Source: Mangrovicoccus sp. HB161399
Lineage (GTDB): Bacteria; Pseudomonadota; Alphaproteobacteria; Rhodobacterales; Rhodobacteraceae
Direction of reading: 5' to 3'
DNA: 33,002 bases
NCBI RefSeq assembly: GCF_013184745.1
Contig: NZ_JAATVU010000065.1
Span: 1 to 33,002, forward strand
How positions within the stretch are numbered: the first letter of the stretch is position 1; each line of letters opens with the position of its first letter. The notes below the pieces were generated by a model, which did no database searches, was not told the origin of the DNA, and was given only the letters and a program-made list of their open reading frames with translations. Below are positions 7,110 to 15,149 of the stretch, piece by piece. The position numbers were made by a program, and so were the translations under genes.

Positions 7110-8125
7110 CGTGTCCTCGGATCGAATACGCGGTAGAGCAGGTCGGAAAGCAGGTTCAGCGCGATGAAGATGACGCCGACCAGCAGCACGCAGGTCATCA
7201 GCGCGTTCATGTCGCCCATCCTCAGCGTCGAGGTCAGGTACTGGCCGAATCCGGGCCAGGCGAAGACCGTCTCGATCAGCACCGCGCCTTCCAGCAGCGC
7301 GCCGTAGGCCAGCGCCACGATGGTCACCAGCTGCACCTTGATGTTGCCGAAGGCGTGGCTCCAGATCGTCTTGCGCTCGCTGAGGCCCTTCACCCGGGCG
7401 GTGGTCACGTATTCCTGGTTGATCTGGTCCAGCATGAAGCTGCGCGTCATCCGCGTGATGTAGGCGGATGAGGAATAGCCCAGCAGCGAGGCCGGCAGGA
7501 TCAGGTGGTTGACCGCGCTGCGGAACACTTCCCATTCGCCGGCCAGCGCGCTGTCGATCAGCAGGAACCCGGTGCGGTCGGGCACGAGGCCGATGTAGAA
7601 CTGGCTCATCCGGCCGGCGCCGCCGACCCAGCCGAGCGCGGCATAGAAGACCAGCAGGCCGATCATCCCGGTCCAGAAGATCGGCATCGAATGGCCCATC
7701 AGGCTGAAGACCCGGATCGCGTGGTCCTGCCAGCGGTCCTTCTTCACCGCGGCGAGCACGCCGAGCGGAATGCCGATGCCCGCGCCGATGAGGATGGCGA
7801 AGGTGGCGAGCTCGATCGTGGCGGGAAGGACGTGCAGGATGTCGTCCAGCACCGGCTGGCCGGTCCTCAGCGAGGTGCCGAAATCCAGCGTCGCGACATC
7901 GCGCAGGTAGAACAGGAACTGTTCCCACATCGGCTTGTCGAGGCCGAGCTGGTGATACACGTTCTCGTAGACCTCGCGGGTGGCCTCCTCGCCGACGATG
8001 GCGCGGACCGGGTCCACCGGCATGATGCGTCCGATTACGAAGGTCAGCACCAGCAGACCCAGGAGGGTCACGAGTATCGTGGATGCCTGGTTGAGGGCGG
8101 CGGATAGCCATCTGGGATTGCGCAA
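7106..8125 (-). CDS. Dipeptide/oligopeptide-type ABC transporter permease (DppB/OppB-like), TTG start
   Basis: The 339-residue permease opens the operon. It shows the first transmembrane helix (ASTILVTLLGLLVLTFVIGRIMP), the periplasmic HQLGLDKPMWEQFLFYLRDV region with DFGTSLRTGQPV, and the coupling loop YVTTARVKGLSERKTIWSHAF. The start is TTG at 8125-8123, supported by GGGAGGAG seven nt upstream; no ATG or GTG nearby fits. A TTG start on the first gene may lower the translation rate of the whole coupled set. The promoter and TTGTATGACAA operator lie about 60-100 bp upstream. Confidence 0.92.
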   Translation of the reverse strand: MRNPRWLSAALNQASTILVTLLGLLVLTFVIGRIMPVDPVRAIVGEEATREVYENVYHQLGLDKPMWEQFLFYLRDVATLDFGTSLRTGQPVLDDILHVLPATIELATFAILIGAGIGIPLGVLAAVKKDRWQDHAIRVFSLMGHSMPIFWTGMIGLLVFYAALGWVGGAGRMSQFYIGLVPDRTGFLLIDSALAGEWEVFRSAVNHLILPASLLGYSSSAYITRMTRSFMLDQINQEYVTTARVKGLSERKTIWSHAFGNIKVQLVTIVALAYGALLEGAVLIETVFAWPGFGQYLTSTLRMGDMNALMTCVLLVGVIFIALNLLSDLLYRVFDPRTR

Positions 8126-8186
8126 GACGCCTCTCCTCCCTTGATTGCTGCGGGAGCTCCGCCCCCTCCGGCGGAATCCTCCCTAG

Positions 8187-8227
8187 TTGTATGACAAGTA
8201 CCATACAGAAAGTGATAGGCAGATCAA
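8187..8227 (-). promoter_or_regulatory. Promoter and palindromic operator of the transporter operon
   Basis: On the minus strand TTGATC (8227-8222) and TATGGT (8205-8200) are spaced by 16 bp and fit a sigma-70 promoter. Directly downstream lies TTGTCATACAA (8197-8187), a perfect TTGT-N3-ACAA palindrome of the kind bound by FCD-type GntR repressors. Its core matches TGTATGA sites flanking the GntR gene at 310 and 1165. A repressor bound here would cover the transcription start. Confidence 0.6.
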
Positions 8228-8277
8228 GCCGGATTCGGATCCGTCCGGCAGGCGGCGCCGGGCCGGGTCCGGACATG

Positions 8278-8314
8278 AAAAAGCCGCCGCGCCCGGGAGC
8301 AGGGGCGCGGCGGC
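8278..8314 (-). terminator. Intrinsic terminator of the alcohol dehydrogenase-monooxygenase unit
   Basis: Read on the minus strand, a perfect 12-bp stem (GCCGCCGCGCCC with GGGCGCGGCGGC, 8283-8294 and 8303-8314) is followed by TTTTT (8282-8278). It lies about 30 bp beyond the monooxygenase stop. Confidence 0.85.
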
Positions 8315-8342
8315 AGGCCGCCGGAGGAAGTGGCGGAACCGG

Positions 8343-10151
8343 TCAGCTCAGGTGATGCGGTGCCTCCAGTCCCCAGACGGGGGTGTCGATACCGGCATGG
8401 CGGGCCTTGAGCTGCAGCGAGAGATAGCGGGAATAGTGGCGCGACTGGTGCAGGTTGCCGCCGTGGAACCACAGGCCCTCCTGCATGGTCGGCTTCCACA
8501 TGTTGCGCTGCTCGCCTTCCCAGGGACCCGGATCCTTGGTCGTGTCGGAGCCCAGCCCCCAGCACTTGCCGACCTTGTCCGCGACCTCCTGGCTGATCAG
8601 GTCCGCCGCCCAGCCGTTCATCGAGCCGTAGCCCGTGGCGTAGACCACCAGATCGGCGGGCAGTTCGGTGCCGTCGGCAAAGCGCACCCCGGTCTCGGTC
8701 AGCCGGTCGACCGCGGCGCCTTCCCCGGATTTCAGCTTGATCGAGCCGTCGATCACCAGGTCGCAGGCGCCGACATCGATATAGTAGCCCGAGCCGCGGC
8801 GCAGGTACTTCATGAAGAGCCCGCTCTCGTCATCGCCGAAATCCAGCTGGAACCCGGCCTTCTCGAGCGCGGCGTAGAAGTCCTTGTCCCGTTCCTTGAT
8901 CTCGTCGTATTGCGGCACGTGAAAGCTGTGCATGATCTTGTAGGGGATCGAGGCGAAGATCATGTCCGCCTTGTCATGGGTTATGCCGTTCGCCACCGCC
9001 TGCTCGGAATAGAGCCCGCCGAGGCAGACCTCCATCAGGCTGTCGGACTTGACGATATGGGTGGAGGACCGCTGCACCATCGTCACGTCGGCGCCGTTTT
9101 CCCAGAGCGCGGCGCAGATGTCGTGCGCCGAGTTGTTCGAGCCGATCACCACCACCTTCTTGCCGCGGTACGCATCGGGGCCGGGGTGCTGGCTGGAATG
9201 CTGCTGCTCGCCCTTGAAGACGTCCTGGCCCTCGAAGACGGGGATGTTGGCCTTGCCGGACATGCCGGTCGCCATCACCAGCTGCTTCGGGCGCAGCACG
9301 ACCTCCTGTCCGTCGCGCTCGACCACCACGGTCCATTCGCCCTTGGCCTTGTCGTAGCTGGCGGACTTGGCGACGGTCGAGGACCAGTAGTTCAGCTCCA
9401 TGACCTTGGTGTACATCTCCAGCCAGTCGCCGATCTTGTCCTTCGGCGCGAAGACCGGCCAGTTGTCGGGGAAGGGGATGTAGGGCAGGTGGTCGTACCA
9501 GACCGGGTCATGCAGGCAGAGCGACTTGTAGCGGTTCCGCCACTGGTCACCCGGGCGCGGGTGCCTGTCGATGACGATGGTCGGCACGTCGAGCTGGCGC
9601 AGCCGCGCGCCGAGCGCGATGCCGCCCTGGCCGCCGCCGATCACCAGGACGTAGGGCTGGTCCTCGTAGCCCAGACGCCGGGCCTCGTCCTCGCGCTTCT
9701 CCTTCCAGGTCTTGCGCTCGGGGTCATGGCCGTGCTCGGCGCCCATCGGACGGCGCAGCTGGCGCGGCTCCTCATGGCCCTTCAGCTCGTGCAGCGTGGT
9801 CAGCAGCGTCCAGATCTTGCCGTCCTTCATCCGGACATAGCCGACGCCGCGCCCGGCTCCGGTTTCCAGGACCAGCCAGCCTTCGGTCACGCCGTCGGCC
9901 TCGCCGACCTCCTCGGACGGGTCGAGCGACAGCGCTTTCGGCGCGACCTTCTCCAGCTGCGCGGCGGACATGGCGCGGATCTGGTCCTTGCCCTCGCAGG
10001 TCTTCAGGTTCCAGGTGAAGGCGGCGAGATCGCGCCAGAAGCCGGTGTCGAGGAAGCACTCCGCGACGGCGTCCGGGTCCTGTGCGACCAGCGCGCGTTC
10101 GAGATCGGCGACCAGCGCCTCGAGCGCGCCGCGGGGGGTGGTGTCTAGCAT
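8343..10151 (-). CDS. Flavin-dependent monooxygenase with N-terminal NTF2-like domain
   Basis: In this 602-residue protein, residues 1-130 look like an NTF2/SnoaL-type fold (AVAECFLDTGFWRDLAAFTW...). An FAD Rossmann motif VLVIGGGQGG (168-177) and an NADPH motif VVVIGSNNSAHD (333-344) follow. Just before the second motif, FKGEQQHSSQHP (312-323) matches the group-B monooxygenase fingerprint FxGxxxHxxx, with His322 at the position that is Trp in Baeyer-Villiger enzymes and Tyr/Phe in FMOs. ATGY near the C-terminus (YATGYG) is also typical. The start at 10151 has GGGAGGA upstream. It lies 66 bp downstream of the alcohol dehydrogenase on the same strand, suggesting oxidation of a ketone or heteroatom compound in a short pathway. 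The substrate is unknown; a soluble cytoplasmic enzyme is expected. Confidence 0.85.
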   Translation of the reverse strand: MLDTTPRGALEALVADLERALVAQDPDAVAECFLDTGFWRDLAAFTWNLKTCEGKDQIRAMSAAQLEKVAPKALSLDPSEEVGEADGVTEGWLVLETGAGRGVGYVRMKDGKIWTLLTTLHELKGHEEPRQLRRPMGAEHGHDPERKTWKEKREDEARRLGYEDQPYVLVIGGGQGGIALGARLRQLDVPTIVIDRHPRPGDQWRNRYKSLCLHDPVWYDHLPYIPFPDNWPVFAPKDKIGDWLEMYTKVMELNYWSSTVAKSASYDKAKGEWTVVVERDGQEVVLRPKQLVMATGMSGKANIPVFEGQDVFKGEQQHSSQHPGPDAYRGKKVVVIGSNNSAHDICAALWENGADVTMVQRSSTHIVKSDSLMEVCLGGLYSEQAVANGITHDKADMIFASIPYKIMHSFHVPQYDEIKERDKDFYAALEKAGFQLDFGDDESGLFMKYLRRGSGYYIDVGACDLVIDGSIKLKSGEGAAVDRLTETGVRFADGTELPADLVVYATGYGSMNGWAADLISQEVADKVGKCWGLGSDTTKDPGPWEGEQRNMWKPTMQEGLWFHGGNLHQSRHYSRYLSLQLKARHAGIDTPVWGLEAPHHLS

Positions 10152-10217
10152 GGTTTCCTCCCATGGGGTGTTGAAGGGCGGGCGGCAGACCCTCCCCGGC
10201 CTGCCGCGCGCCCGGGA

Positions 10218-11288
10218 TCAGTTCAGGTCGATCAGGATCTTCAGCTGCGTGCCGGCCGGATCGAGCAGCACGTCGAAGCCCTCGCCCACGGCCTCGTCGA
10301 GCGTGATCTTCTTGGTCACCACCTTGGCCGCCGGGATGGCGCCGGTGGCGATCAGGTCGATGACCCGCGGCCACAGATGCGTCGGATAGGCCCAGGAGCC
10401 GCGGATATCGACATCCTTGAAAGTGACGGTGTGCCAGTGCAGCCCGGAATTCCCCGGATGCAGGCCGACCTGCACGATCACCCCCTGCTTGCGGACGGCA
10501 TCGAGGCAGGATTGAAGCGCCTTCTCGTTGCCGACGCATTCCAGCGCCACGTCGCAGCCCGCGCCGCCTTCGGTCGCGCCGCGGATCGCCGCGCCGATAT
10601 CGTCGCGCTTGGGGTTCAGCGCGATCACCTCGGGGATGATCTGCTTGGCCAGCTCCAGCCGCGTGTCGTTCAAGTCCGACACGAACAGCTTCGTCGCGCC
10701 GAAGGCCCTCGCGGCCAGCAGCGTCAGCATCCCGATCGGGCCGGCGCCGGTGACCAGAACCGACTGCCCGGCCGCGACCTGGCCGCGGTCGCAGGCATAG
10801 ACGGCGACCGCGGTCGGCTCGACCAGCGCGGCCTCCTCGTCGGTCATCGCGTCGGGGATCTTAACGACGTTGTAGTCGTTCAAGAGCGCGCCCTCGGCCA
10901 TGCCGCCGGAAATCCAGCTGAGACCGGCCAGCGCCAGATCCTCGCTGAGATGGAACAGGCCGCGGTCCGCATAGTAGTCGCCCGAGCGCGGCATGATCAG
11001 CGGCTGGACCGAAACCCGGTCGCCTTCCTTCACATGGGTGACGCCGGCGCCGACGGCGGTGACCACCCCGCCGAATTCATGGCCCAGCACCTGCGCGCCC
11101 GAGGCGCCGGTGAAGGGATGCGGCTCGACCGGGATGAAGATCGGCCCGTAGGCATATTCGTGCAGGTCGGTGCCGCAGATTCCGACGAAGCGGTTCTTGA
11201 TCGCCACCTGGCCCGGACCGGGCACCGGAACGGCGTCGATCTCCTCGACGCGCAGATCCTTGGCGGCGTGAAAACGCAGGGCTTTCAT
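10218..11288 (-). CDS. Medium-chain alcohol dehydrogenase, (R,R)-butanediol dehydrogenase-like
   Basis: The 356-residue protein carries the catalytic zinc residues of the MDR family: C38 in GICGTDLHE, H70-E71 in VLGHEFGG, and E157 in LVEPTAVA. The NAD(P) motif is GAGPIG (181-186). YGPIFIPVEPHPFTG is characteristic of 2,3-butanediol dehydrogenases. The loop that normally holds four structural-zinc cysteines (about 98-114, PLIMPRSGDYYADRGLFHLS) has none. ATG 11288 is preceded by GGAGGAG; the longer frame to 11375 is not supported. It is the first gene of the unit with the monooxygenase and is divergent from an AcoR-like regulator, consistent with oxidation of a secondary alcohol to a ketone. 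Assignment to butanediol is by resemblance only. Confidence 0.87.
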   Translation of the reverse strand: MKALRFHAAKDLRVEEIDAVPVPGPGQVAIKNRFVGICGTDLHEYAYGPIFIPVEPHPFTGASGAQVLGHEFGGVVTAVGAGVTHVKEGDRVSVQPLIMPRSGDYYADRGLFHLSEDLALAGLSWISGGMAEGALLNDYNVVKIPDAMTDEEAALVEPTAVAVYACDRGQVAAGQSVLVTGAGPIGMLTLLAARAFGATKLFVSDLNDTRLELAKQIIPEVIALNPKRDDIGAAIRGATEGGAGCDVALECVGNEKALQSCLDAVRKQGVIVQVGLHPGNSGLHWHTVTFKDVDIRGSWAYPTHLWPRVIDLIATGAIPAAKVVTKKITLDEAVGEGFDVLLDPAGTQLKILIDLN

Positions 11289-11393
11289 GGGGTCGTCTCC
11301 TCCTCTTTCCCGCACCCAGCGTGGCGCCGCCGGGCAAGCGGAAGAAGCGCGCAAATGCGCGATCAATTGAATCAATCACTTGGGAGAAGCACC

Positions 11394-11433
11394 TGTTGCA
11401 CCGCGGCGCACAGTGTTGCACGGGGCTGCAACA
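11394..11433. promoter_or_regulatory. Two abutting 20-bp palindromic operators between adh and the AcoR-like gene
   Basis: Site 2 (11414-11433) is a perfect TGTTGCA-N6-TGCAACA. Site 1 (11394-11413) starts with the same TGTTGCA and ends CGCACAG, an imperfect copy of the other arm. They touch end to end, so the centres are 20 bp apart on nearly the same helix face. They lie about 105-145 bp upstream of the alcohol dehydrogenase and about 110-150 bp upstream of the regulator. I searched by eye for a TGGC-N8-TGC type -24/-12 promoter on both strands of this gap and found no convincing one. Confidence 0.65.
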
Positions 11434-11543
11434 CCTTCGCTGCGGCGCGGCGCGAAATGCTGCACCACGCAGACTGCCCGGTTTCCCTTCAACCTTCGGT
11501 TAAGCTAGTCTCGGCGGATGCGTGCAGGACGATGGGAGGCGGA

Positions 11544-13412
11544 ATGCAGCGCGATATCGACCATATCCGCGAGATCGAGGCGATTTCCCGCGGCCGCGGC
11601 GCCAGCCCGCGCGATCCGACGGTGCTGGCCAGCTGGCTGCGCTGCCTGCAGACGCACGGGCTCGATCCGACGGACCGGCGCGAGGCCTACATCCTGCCCG
11701 AGTCCCAGCTGCGGCTGCACCGCCAGCGCTCGGAGGAGCTGATCGGCATCGCGCGCACCGGCATCGACAACCTCTACAAGCTGGTCGCGGGCCAGAGCTA
11801 TGTCCTGCTGCTGTCGGACGCGCAGGGTGTGACGGTCGAGTATCTCGGCCAGCAGAAGCACAAGGAAGAGCTGCGCCGTACGGGCCTGTTCCTCGGGGCG
11901 GAATGGTCGGAAAGCCGCGCGGGCACCTGCGCGGTCGGGGCCTGCATCGAGGCCGGCGAGCCGCTGATCATCCACCAGAGCGACCATTTCGACGTGACCC
12001 ATGGCGGGCTCTCCTGCACCGCCGCGCCGATCTACGACACCGCGGGGCGGCTTTCGGCGGTGCTTGACATCTCGCTGCTCAGCTCGCCCGCGCCGCGCGA
12101 AAGCCAGGTGATGGCGCTGAACCTCGTGCGCCAGGCGGCGCGGCGGATCGAGATGGCCAACATCATGGCCGAAAGCCGCCGCGACTGGGTGCTGCGCCTC
12201 TCCGACAGCCCCGATTTCCTCGATGTCGATCCAGAGGCGGCGCTGTCGCTTGACGCTGGCGGCCATGTCATCGGCATGACCAATGGTGCGGCGCGGCTGA
12301 TGGCGCGGACTCTGGGCGTCGACTGGCGCGAGGCGGAGCGGCTGGTCGGCCGGCATGTCGCCGACGTGTTCGAGCTGGACCTCGACATGATGGAGGGGCT
12401 GACGCGGCAGACCTCTGCGCGCGACCGGTTCATCGAGACGCGCGATGGCTACCGTCTCTTCGCCCATGCGATCGAGCCGCGCCGCAACCCGGTGCCGCGT
12501 CCCGTCCGTCCGCGCGCGATGCCTGCCGAGCTGCGCGCGCTGGCCGGCGACGATCCGGGGATGGCGCAGCTGCTGGCGCAGGCGGCGGCGATGGCCCCGG
12601 GGAAGATGCCGCTGCTGATCGAGGGCGAGACCGGCGCCGGCAAGACCGCGCTTGCCAAGGCGATCCATACGGTCGGCTCGCGCGGGCCCTGCATCAACGT
12701 GCCCTGCGAGACCTTCGACGAGGCCGAGGCGGCGAGCCTCTTCGGCCGCGAGGACCGCCGCAATTTCGAGCCCGGCCTTGTCGCGGCGGCGGAGGGCGGC
12801 ACGCTGGTGCTCGACAATCTCGACGAGCTGCCCGAGCGGCTGCAGGCCCGGCTGGTGAAGCTGCTGGCCGAGGGCAGCTACCGTCCCGTCGGCGCGGTGC
12901 GCGAACGCGCGGCGCAGGCGCGGATCGTGGTCACGGTCTCGGGCGATCCGGAACGCGCCGTCGACGAGGGGCGGCTGCGGCGCGACCTGTTCCTGCGGCT
13001 GGCGGGCGGGCGGCTGCGCCTGCCGCCGCTGCGCAAGCGCGGCGACCTGCTGGCGCTCGCGGACCGGGTCTTCGCCGAGGCTTTCGGCCGGCCGGTCGCC
13101 TTCGACGCGGATGCGCTGTCGATGCTGGCGGGACATGGCTGGCCGGGGAACTTGCATGAACTGGGGCAGGTCGCGCGGCTGATGGCGATGGGCGCGGCCC
13201 CCGCCATGCCGGGCGACCGGATGCGGCTGGGCAAGGCCGAATTCCCGCCGCAGCTGCAATCGGCGCGCGACAGCGGCGGGGGAGAGGAACGCATCCTCGC
13301 CCGCCACCTGCAGGAAACCGGCTGGAACATCTCGGAAACCGCGCGGCGGATGGGTGTCAACCGCTCCACCATCCACCGCCAGATCCAGCGCCACGGGCTG
13401 AGGCGTCCCTGA
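11544..13412 (+). CDS. AcoR-like AAA+ transcriptional regulator lacking the GAFTGA loop
   Basis: The 622-residue protein has an N-terminal GAF-type sensor (about 60-205), a second PAS-like region (about 225-310), a AAA+ domain (about 330-555) and a C-terminal Fis helix-turn-helix (NISETARRMGVNRSTIHRQI). Walker A GETGAGKT (361-368) and the arginine-rich RRDLFLRL are kept. The sigma-54-contacting GAFTGA loop is missing: SLFG (399-401) runs via REDRRNFEPG straight to the next helix. Walker B reads LVLDNL instead of LFLDEI, and the sensor II Arg in GNVREL is His (GNLHEL, 535-540). ATG 11544 follows GGGAGG; ATG 11532 is possible. The protein probably regulates the divergent alcohol dehydrogenase-monooxygenase genes with sigma-70 polymerase. 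Ligand unknown. Confidence 0.88.
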   Translation: MQRDIDHIREIEAISRGRGASPRDPTVLASWLRCLQTHGLDPTDRREAYILPESQLRLHRQRSEELIGIARTGIDNLYKLVAGQSYVLLLSDAQGVTVEYLGQQKHKEELRRTGLFLGAEWSESRAGTCAVGACIEAGEPLIIHQSDHFDVTHGGLSCTAAPIYDTAGRLSAVLDISLLSSPAPRESQVMALNLVRQAARRIEMANIMAESRRDWVLRLSDSPDFLDVDPEAALSLDAGGHVIGMTNGAARLMARTLGVDWREAERLVGRHVADVFELDLDMMEGLTRQTSARDRFIETRDGYRLFAHAIEPRRNPVPRPVRPRAMPAELRALAGDDPGMAQLLAQAAAMAPGKMPLLIEGETGAGKTALAKAIHTVGSRGPCINVPCETFDEAEAASLFGREDRRNFEPGLVAAAEGGTLVLDNLDELPERLQARLVKLLAEGSYRPVGAVRERAAQARIVVTVSGDPERAVDEGRLRRDLFLRLAGGRLRLPPLRKRGDLLALADRVFAEAFGRPVAFDADALSMLAGHGWPGNLHELGQVARLMAMGAAPAMPGDRMRLGKAEFPPQLQSARDSGGGEERILARHLQETGWNISETARRMGVNRSTIHRQIQRHGLRRP

Positions 13413-13431
13413 GCCCGCGGCAGGGGCTCAG
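13409..13431. terminator. Shared hairpin spanning two convergent stop codons
   Basis: CTGAGCCC (13409-13416) pairs with GGGCTCAG (13424-13431). The stem contains the stop of the AcoR-like gene on the plus strand and that of the DASS transporter on the minus strand. There is no T run on either side, so it may act as a bidirectional roadblock and 3' end protector rather than a classical terminator. Confidence 0.5.
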
Positions 13432-15002
13432 AGGCTGATGCCGAAGGCCAGGCCGCCGAGCAGGTAGACGAAGCCCGTGATCAGCGCCACGCCGGCGAGG
13501 TTCAGCACGATGCCGCCGCGCGCCATCTGCCCGATGGTCACCGCGCCCGAGCCGAAGACGATGGCGTTGGGCGGCGTTCCCACCGGCAGCATGAAGGCGC
13601 AGGTCGCCGCCAGCGCGGTCGGGATCAGCAGCGTGGTCGCATCGACGCCGATCCCCGCCGCTACCCCGCCGAGCACGGGGATGAAGGTCGCGGCGGTGGC
13701 GGTGTTGGAGGTCACCTCGGTCAGGAAGATCACCAGCGTCACCACGCAGACCAGGATCGCCAGGATCGGCAGCGTGCCGAGACCTTCGACCTGGGTACCG
13801 AGCCACATGTCGAGCCCGGTCGCCTTCACCGAGGAGGCGAGGCTGAGCCCGCCGCCGAACAGGAGCAGCACGCCCCAGGGCAGCTCGTCCTGCGCGGTCT
13901 TCCAGTCGAGGACCATGTGCCCCTCGCGGTCGCCCGGCAGAAGGAACAGCGCGACGCCGGCCGTGATGGCGATGGCGGTATCGTTCAGCGATCCCAGCGC
14001 GGCGATGCCGAAGATGTCGGACAGGAGCCCCGGCACGATCCACAGGAAGGCAGCGCCGAGGAAGACCGCGGCGACCATCTTCTCGCCCTGGCTCATCGGA
14101 CCGAGCGCGGCGACCTGGCCGTCGATCATCGCGCGTCCGCCGGGGATCTCGGAGAGCCGGAACCGGTAGAGCACCCGCGTCATCAGCACCCAGGCGACGA
14201 GGATGAAGACCAGCGCAAGCGGCGCGCCGAGGATCATCCACTGAACGAATCCGACATCGCGGCCCAGCTCGTCAGACAGATAGGCGGCGACGATGGCATT
14301 GGGCGGGCTGCCCAGAAGCGTGCCGAGCCCGCCGATCGAGGCCGACCAGGCGATGGCGAGCACGAGGCAGACGCCGAAGGCGCGGATGTCGGGATCGGCG
14401 ATCACGCTGGAGATCGAGCCGCCGCGCTGCAGTTCGTCCCCGACCTCGGCGCCCTGGTCGGTGGCGCGGCTGCGCTCCACCACCAGCGTCAGGATGGACA
14501 GGCCGATCGGCAGCATCATCAGCGTCGTCGCGGTGTTCGACACCCACATCGACAGGAAGCCGGTGGCCAGCATCATGCCCAGCACGATCCGCTTCGGCTC
14601 CACGCCGACCCGGGACAGCGTCATCAGCGCGATCCGCCGGTGCAGCTGCCATTTCTGCATGGCGATGGCGATCAGGAAGCCGCCGAGGAAGAGATAGACG
14701 ATCGGGCTGGCATAGGGGGCGGTGGCCTCGCCGACCGAGCGCCCGGCCAGCATCGGCAGGAGCACGATTGGCAGGAGCGAGGTCGCCGCCAGCGGGATCG
14801 CCTCGGTCATCCACCAGAGGGCCATCAGCGTGGCGATGGCGGCCACGGCGCGGCCTTCGGGCGACAGCGCCTCCTGCCCGCCGAGCAGCAGCCAGACAAT
14901 GACCGCGCCCGCGAGACCGGCGGCGCGCAGCCCCCAGGTCCATCGCGGGTCGCGCACCGCTTCCACCACCCGCACCGGGCCGTCCTGATCGTTTTCCGTC
15001 AC
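13428..15002 (-). CDS. DASS/SLC13-family anion:sodium symporter
   Basis: The 524-residue membrane protein has about a dozen hydrophobic segments. The two family signature loops are SNTATT (155-160, MWVSNTATTLMM) and TSNTATAATF (431-440). They are paired with GTLLGSPPN (227-235) and VGTPPNAIVFGSG (474-486), which form the sodium and carboxylate or sulfate sites in this fold. The start is GTG 15002, with AAGGAG seven nt upstream; the frame further upstream to 15215 is low-complexity read-through without membrane segments. Family members carry dicarboxylates, tricarboxylates or sulfate. The substrate cannot be told from the sequence and no enzyme gene shares the transcript. It may be its own unit or read-through from gbcAB, 235 bp upstream. 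Confidence 0.88.
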   Translation of the reverse strand: MTENDQDGPVRVVEAVRDPRWTWGLRAAGLAGAVIVWLLLGGQEALSPEGRAVAAIATLMALWWMTEAIPLAATSLLPIVLLPMLAGRSVGEATAPYASPIVYLFLGGFLIAIAMQKWQLHRRIALMTLSRVGVEPKRIVLGMMLATGFLSMWVSNTATTLMMLPIGLSILTLVVERSRATDQGAEVGDELQRGGSISSVIADPDIRAFGVCLVLAIAWSASIGGLGTLLGSPPNAIVAAYLSDELGRDVGFVQWMILGAPLALVFILVAWVLMTRVLYRFRLSEIPGGRAMIDGQVAALGPMSQGEKMVAAVFLGAAFLWIVPGLLSDIFGIAALGSLNDTAIAITAGVALFLLPGDREGHMVLDWKTAQDELPWGVLLLFGGGLSLASSVKATGLDMWLGTQVEGLGTLPILAILVCVVTLVIFLTEVTSNTATAATFIPVLGGVAAGIGVDATTLLIPTALAATCAFMLPVGTPPNAIVFGSGAVTIGQMARGGIVLNLAGVALITGFVYLLGGLAFGISL

Positions 15003-15149
15003 TGGGAACTCCTTGGCAGACGAACAATTTCCGCGGGGAAATGTGGCATCCGCCGGAGGAAGGCAACAGCCTGCGGGACCGCTGCGCGATGCGGCGGCTC
15101 GTCCGCCGGAGCCTCTGGTGCAGCCCGCAAGCCATTGCCTGAAAACGAA

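Noticed and set aside
2433-8125. Transporter as a broken or relocated operon missing a binding protein
   Set aside because: The binding-protein gene is complete and nearby on the opposite strand, so the set is whole though split.
8187-10148. A 653-codon plus-strand open frame opposite the monooxygenase
   Set aside because: It is a mirror of the real gene's codons with no domain; the minus-strand protein has clear FAD and NADPH motifs.
10377-11543. N-terminal extension of the AcoR-like frame
   Set aside because: The frame is open for over 1 kb upstream only because it is antisense to the alcohol dehydrogenase; the ribosome site at 11536 and the family length fix the start at 11544.
11289-11543. 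A sigma-54 (-24/-12) promoter for the alcohol dehydrogenase
   Set aside because: No TGGC...TGC pair with the right spacing was found, in line with the missing GAFTGA loop of the regulator.
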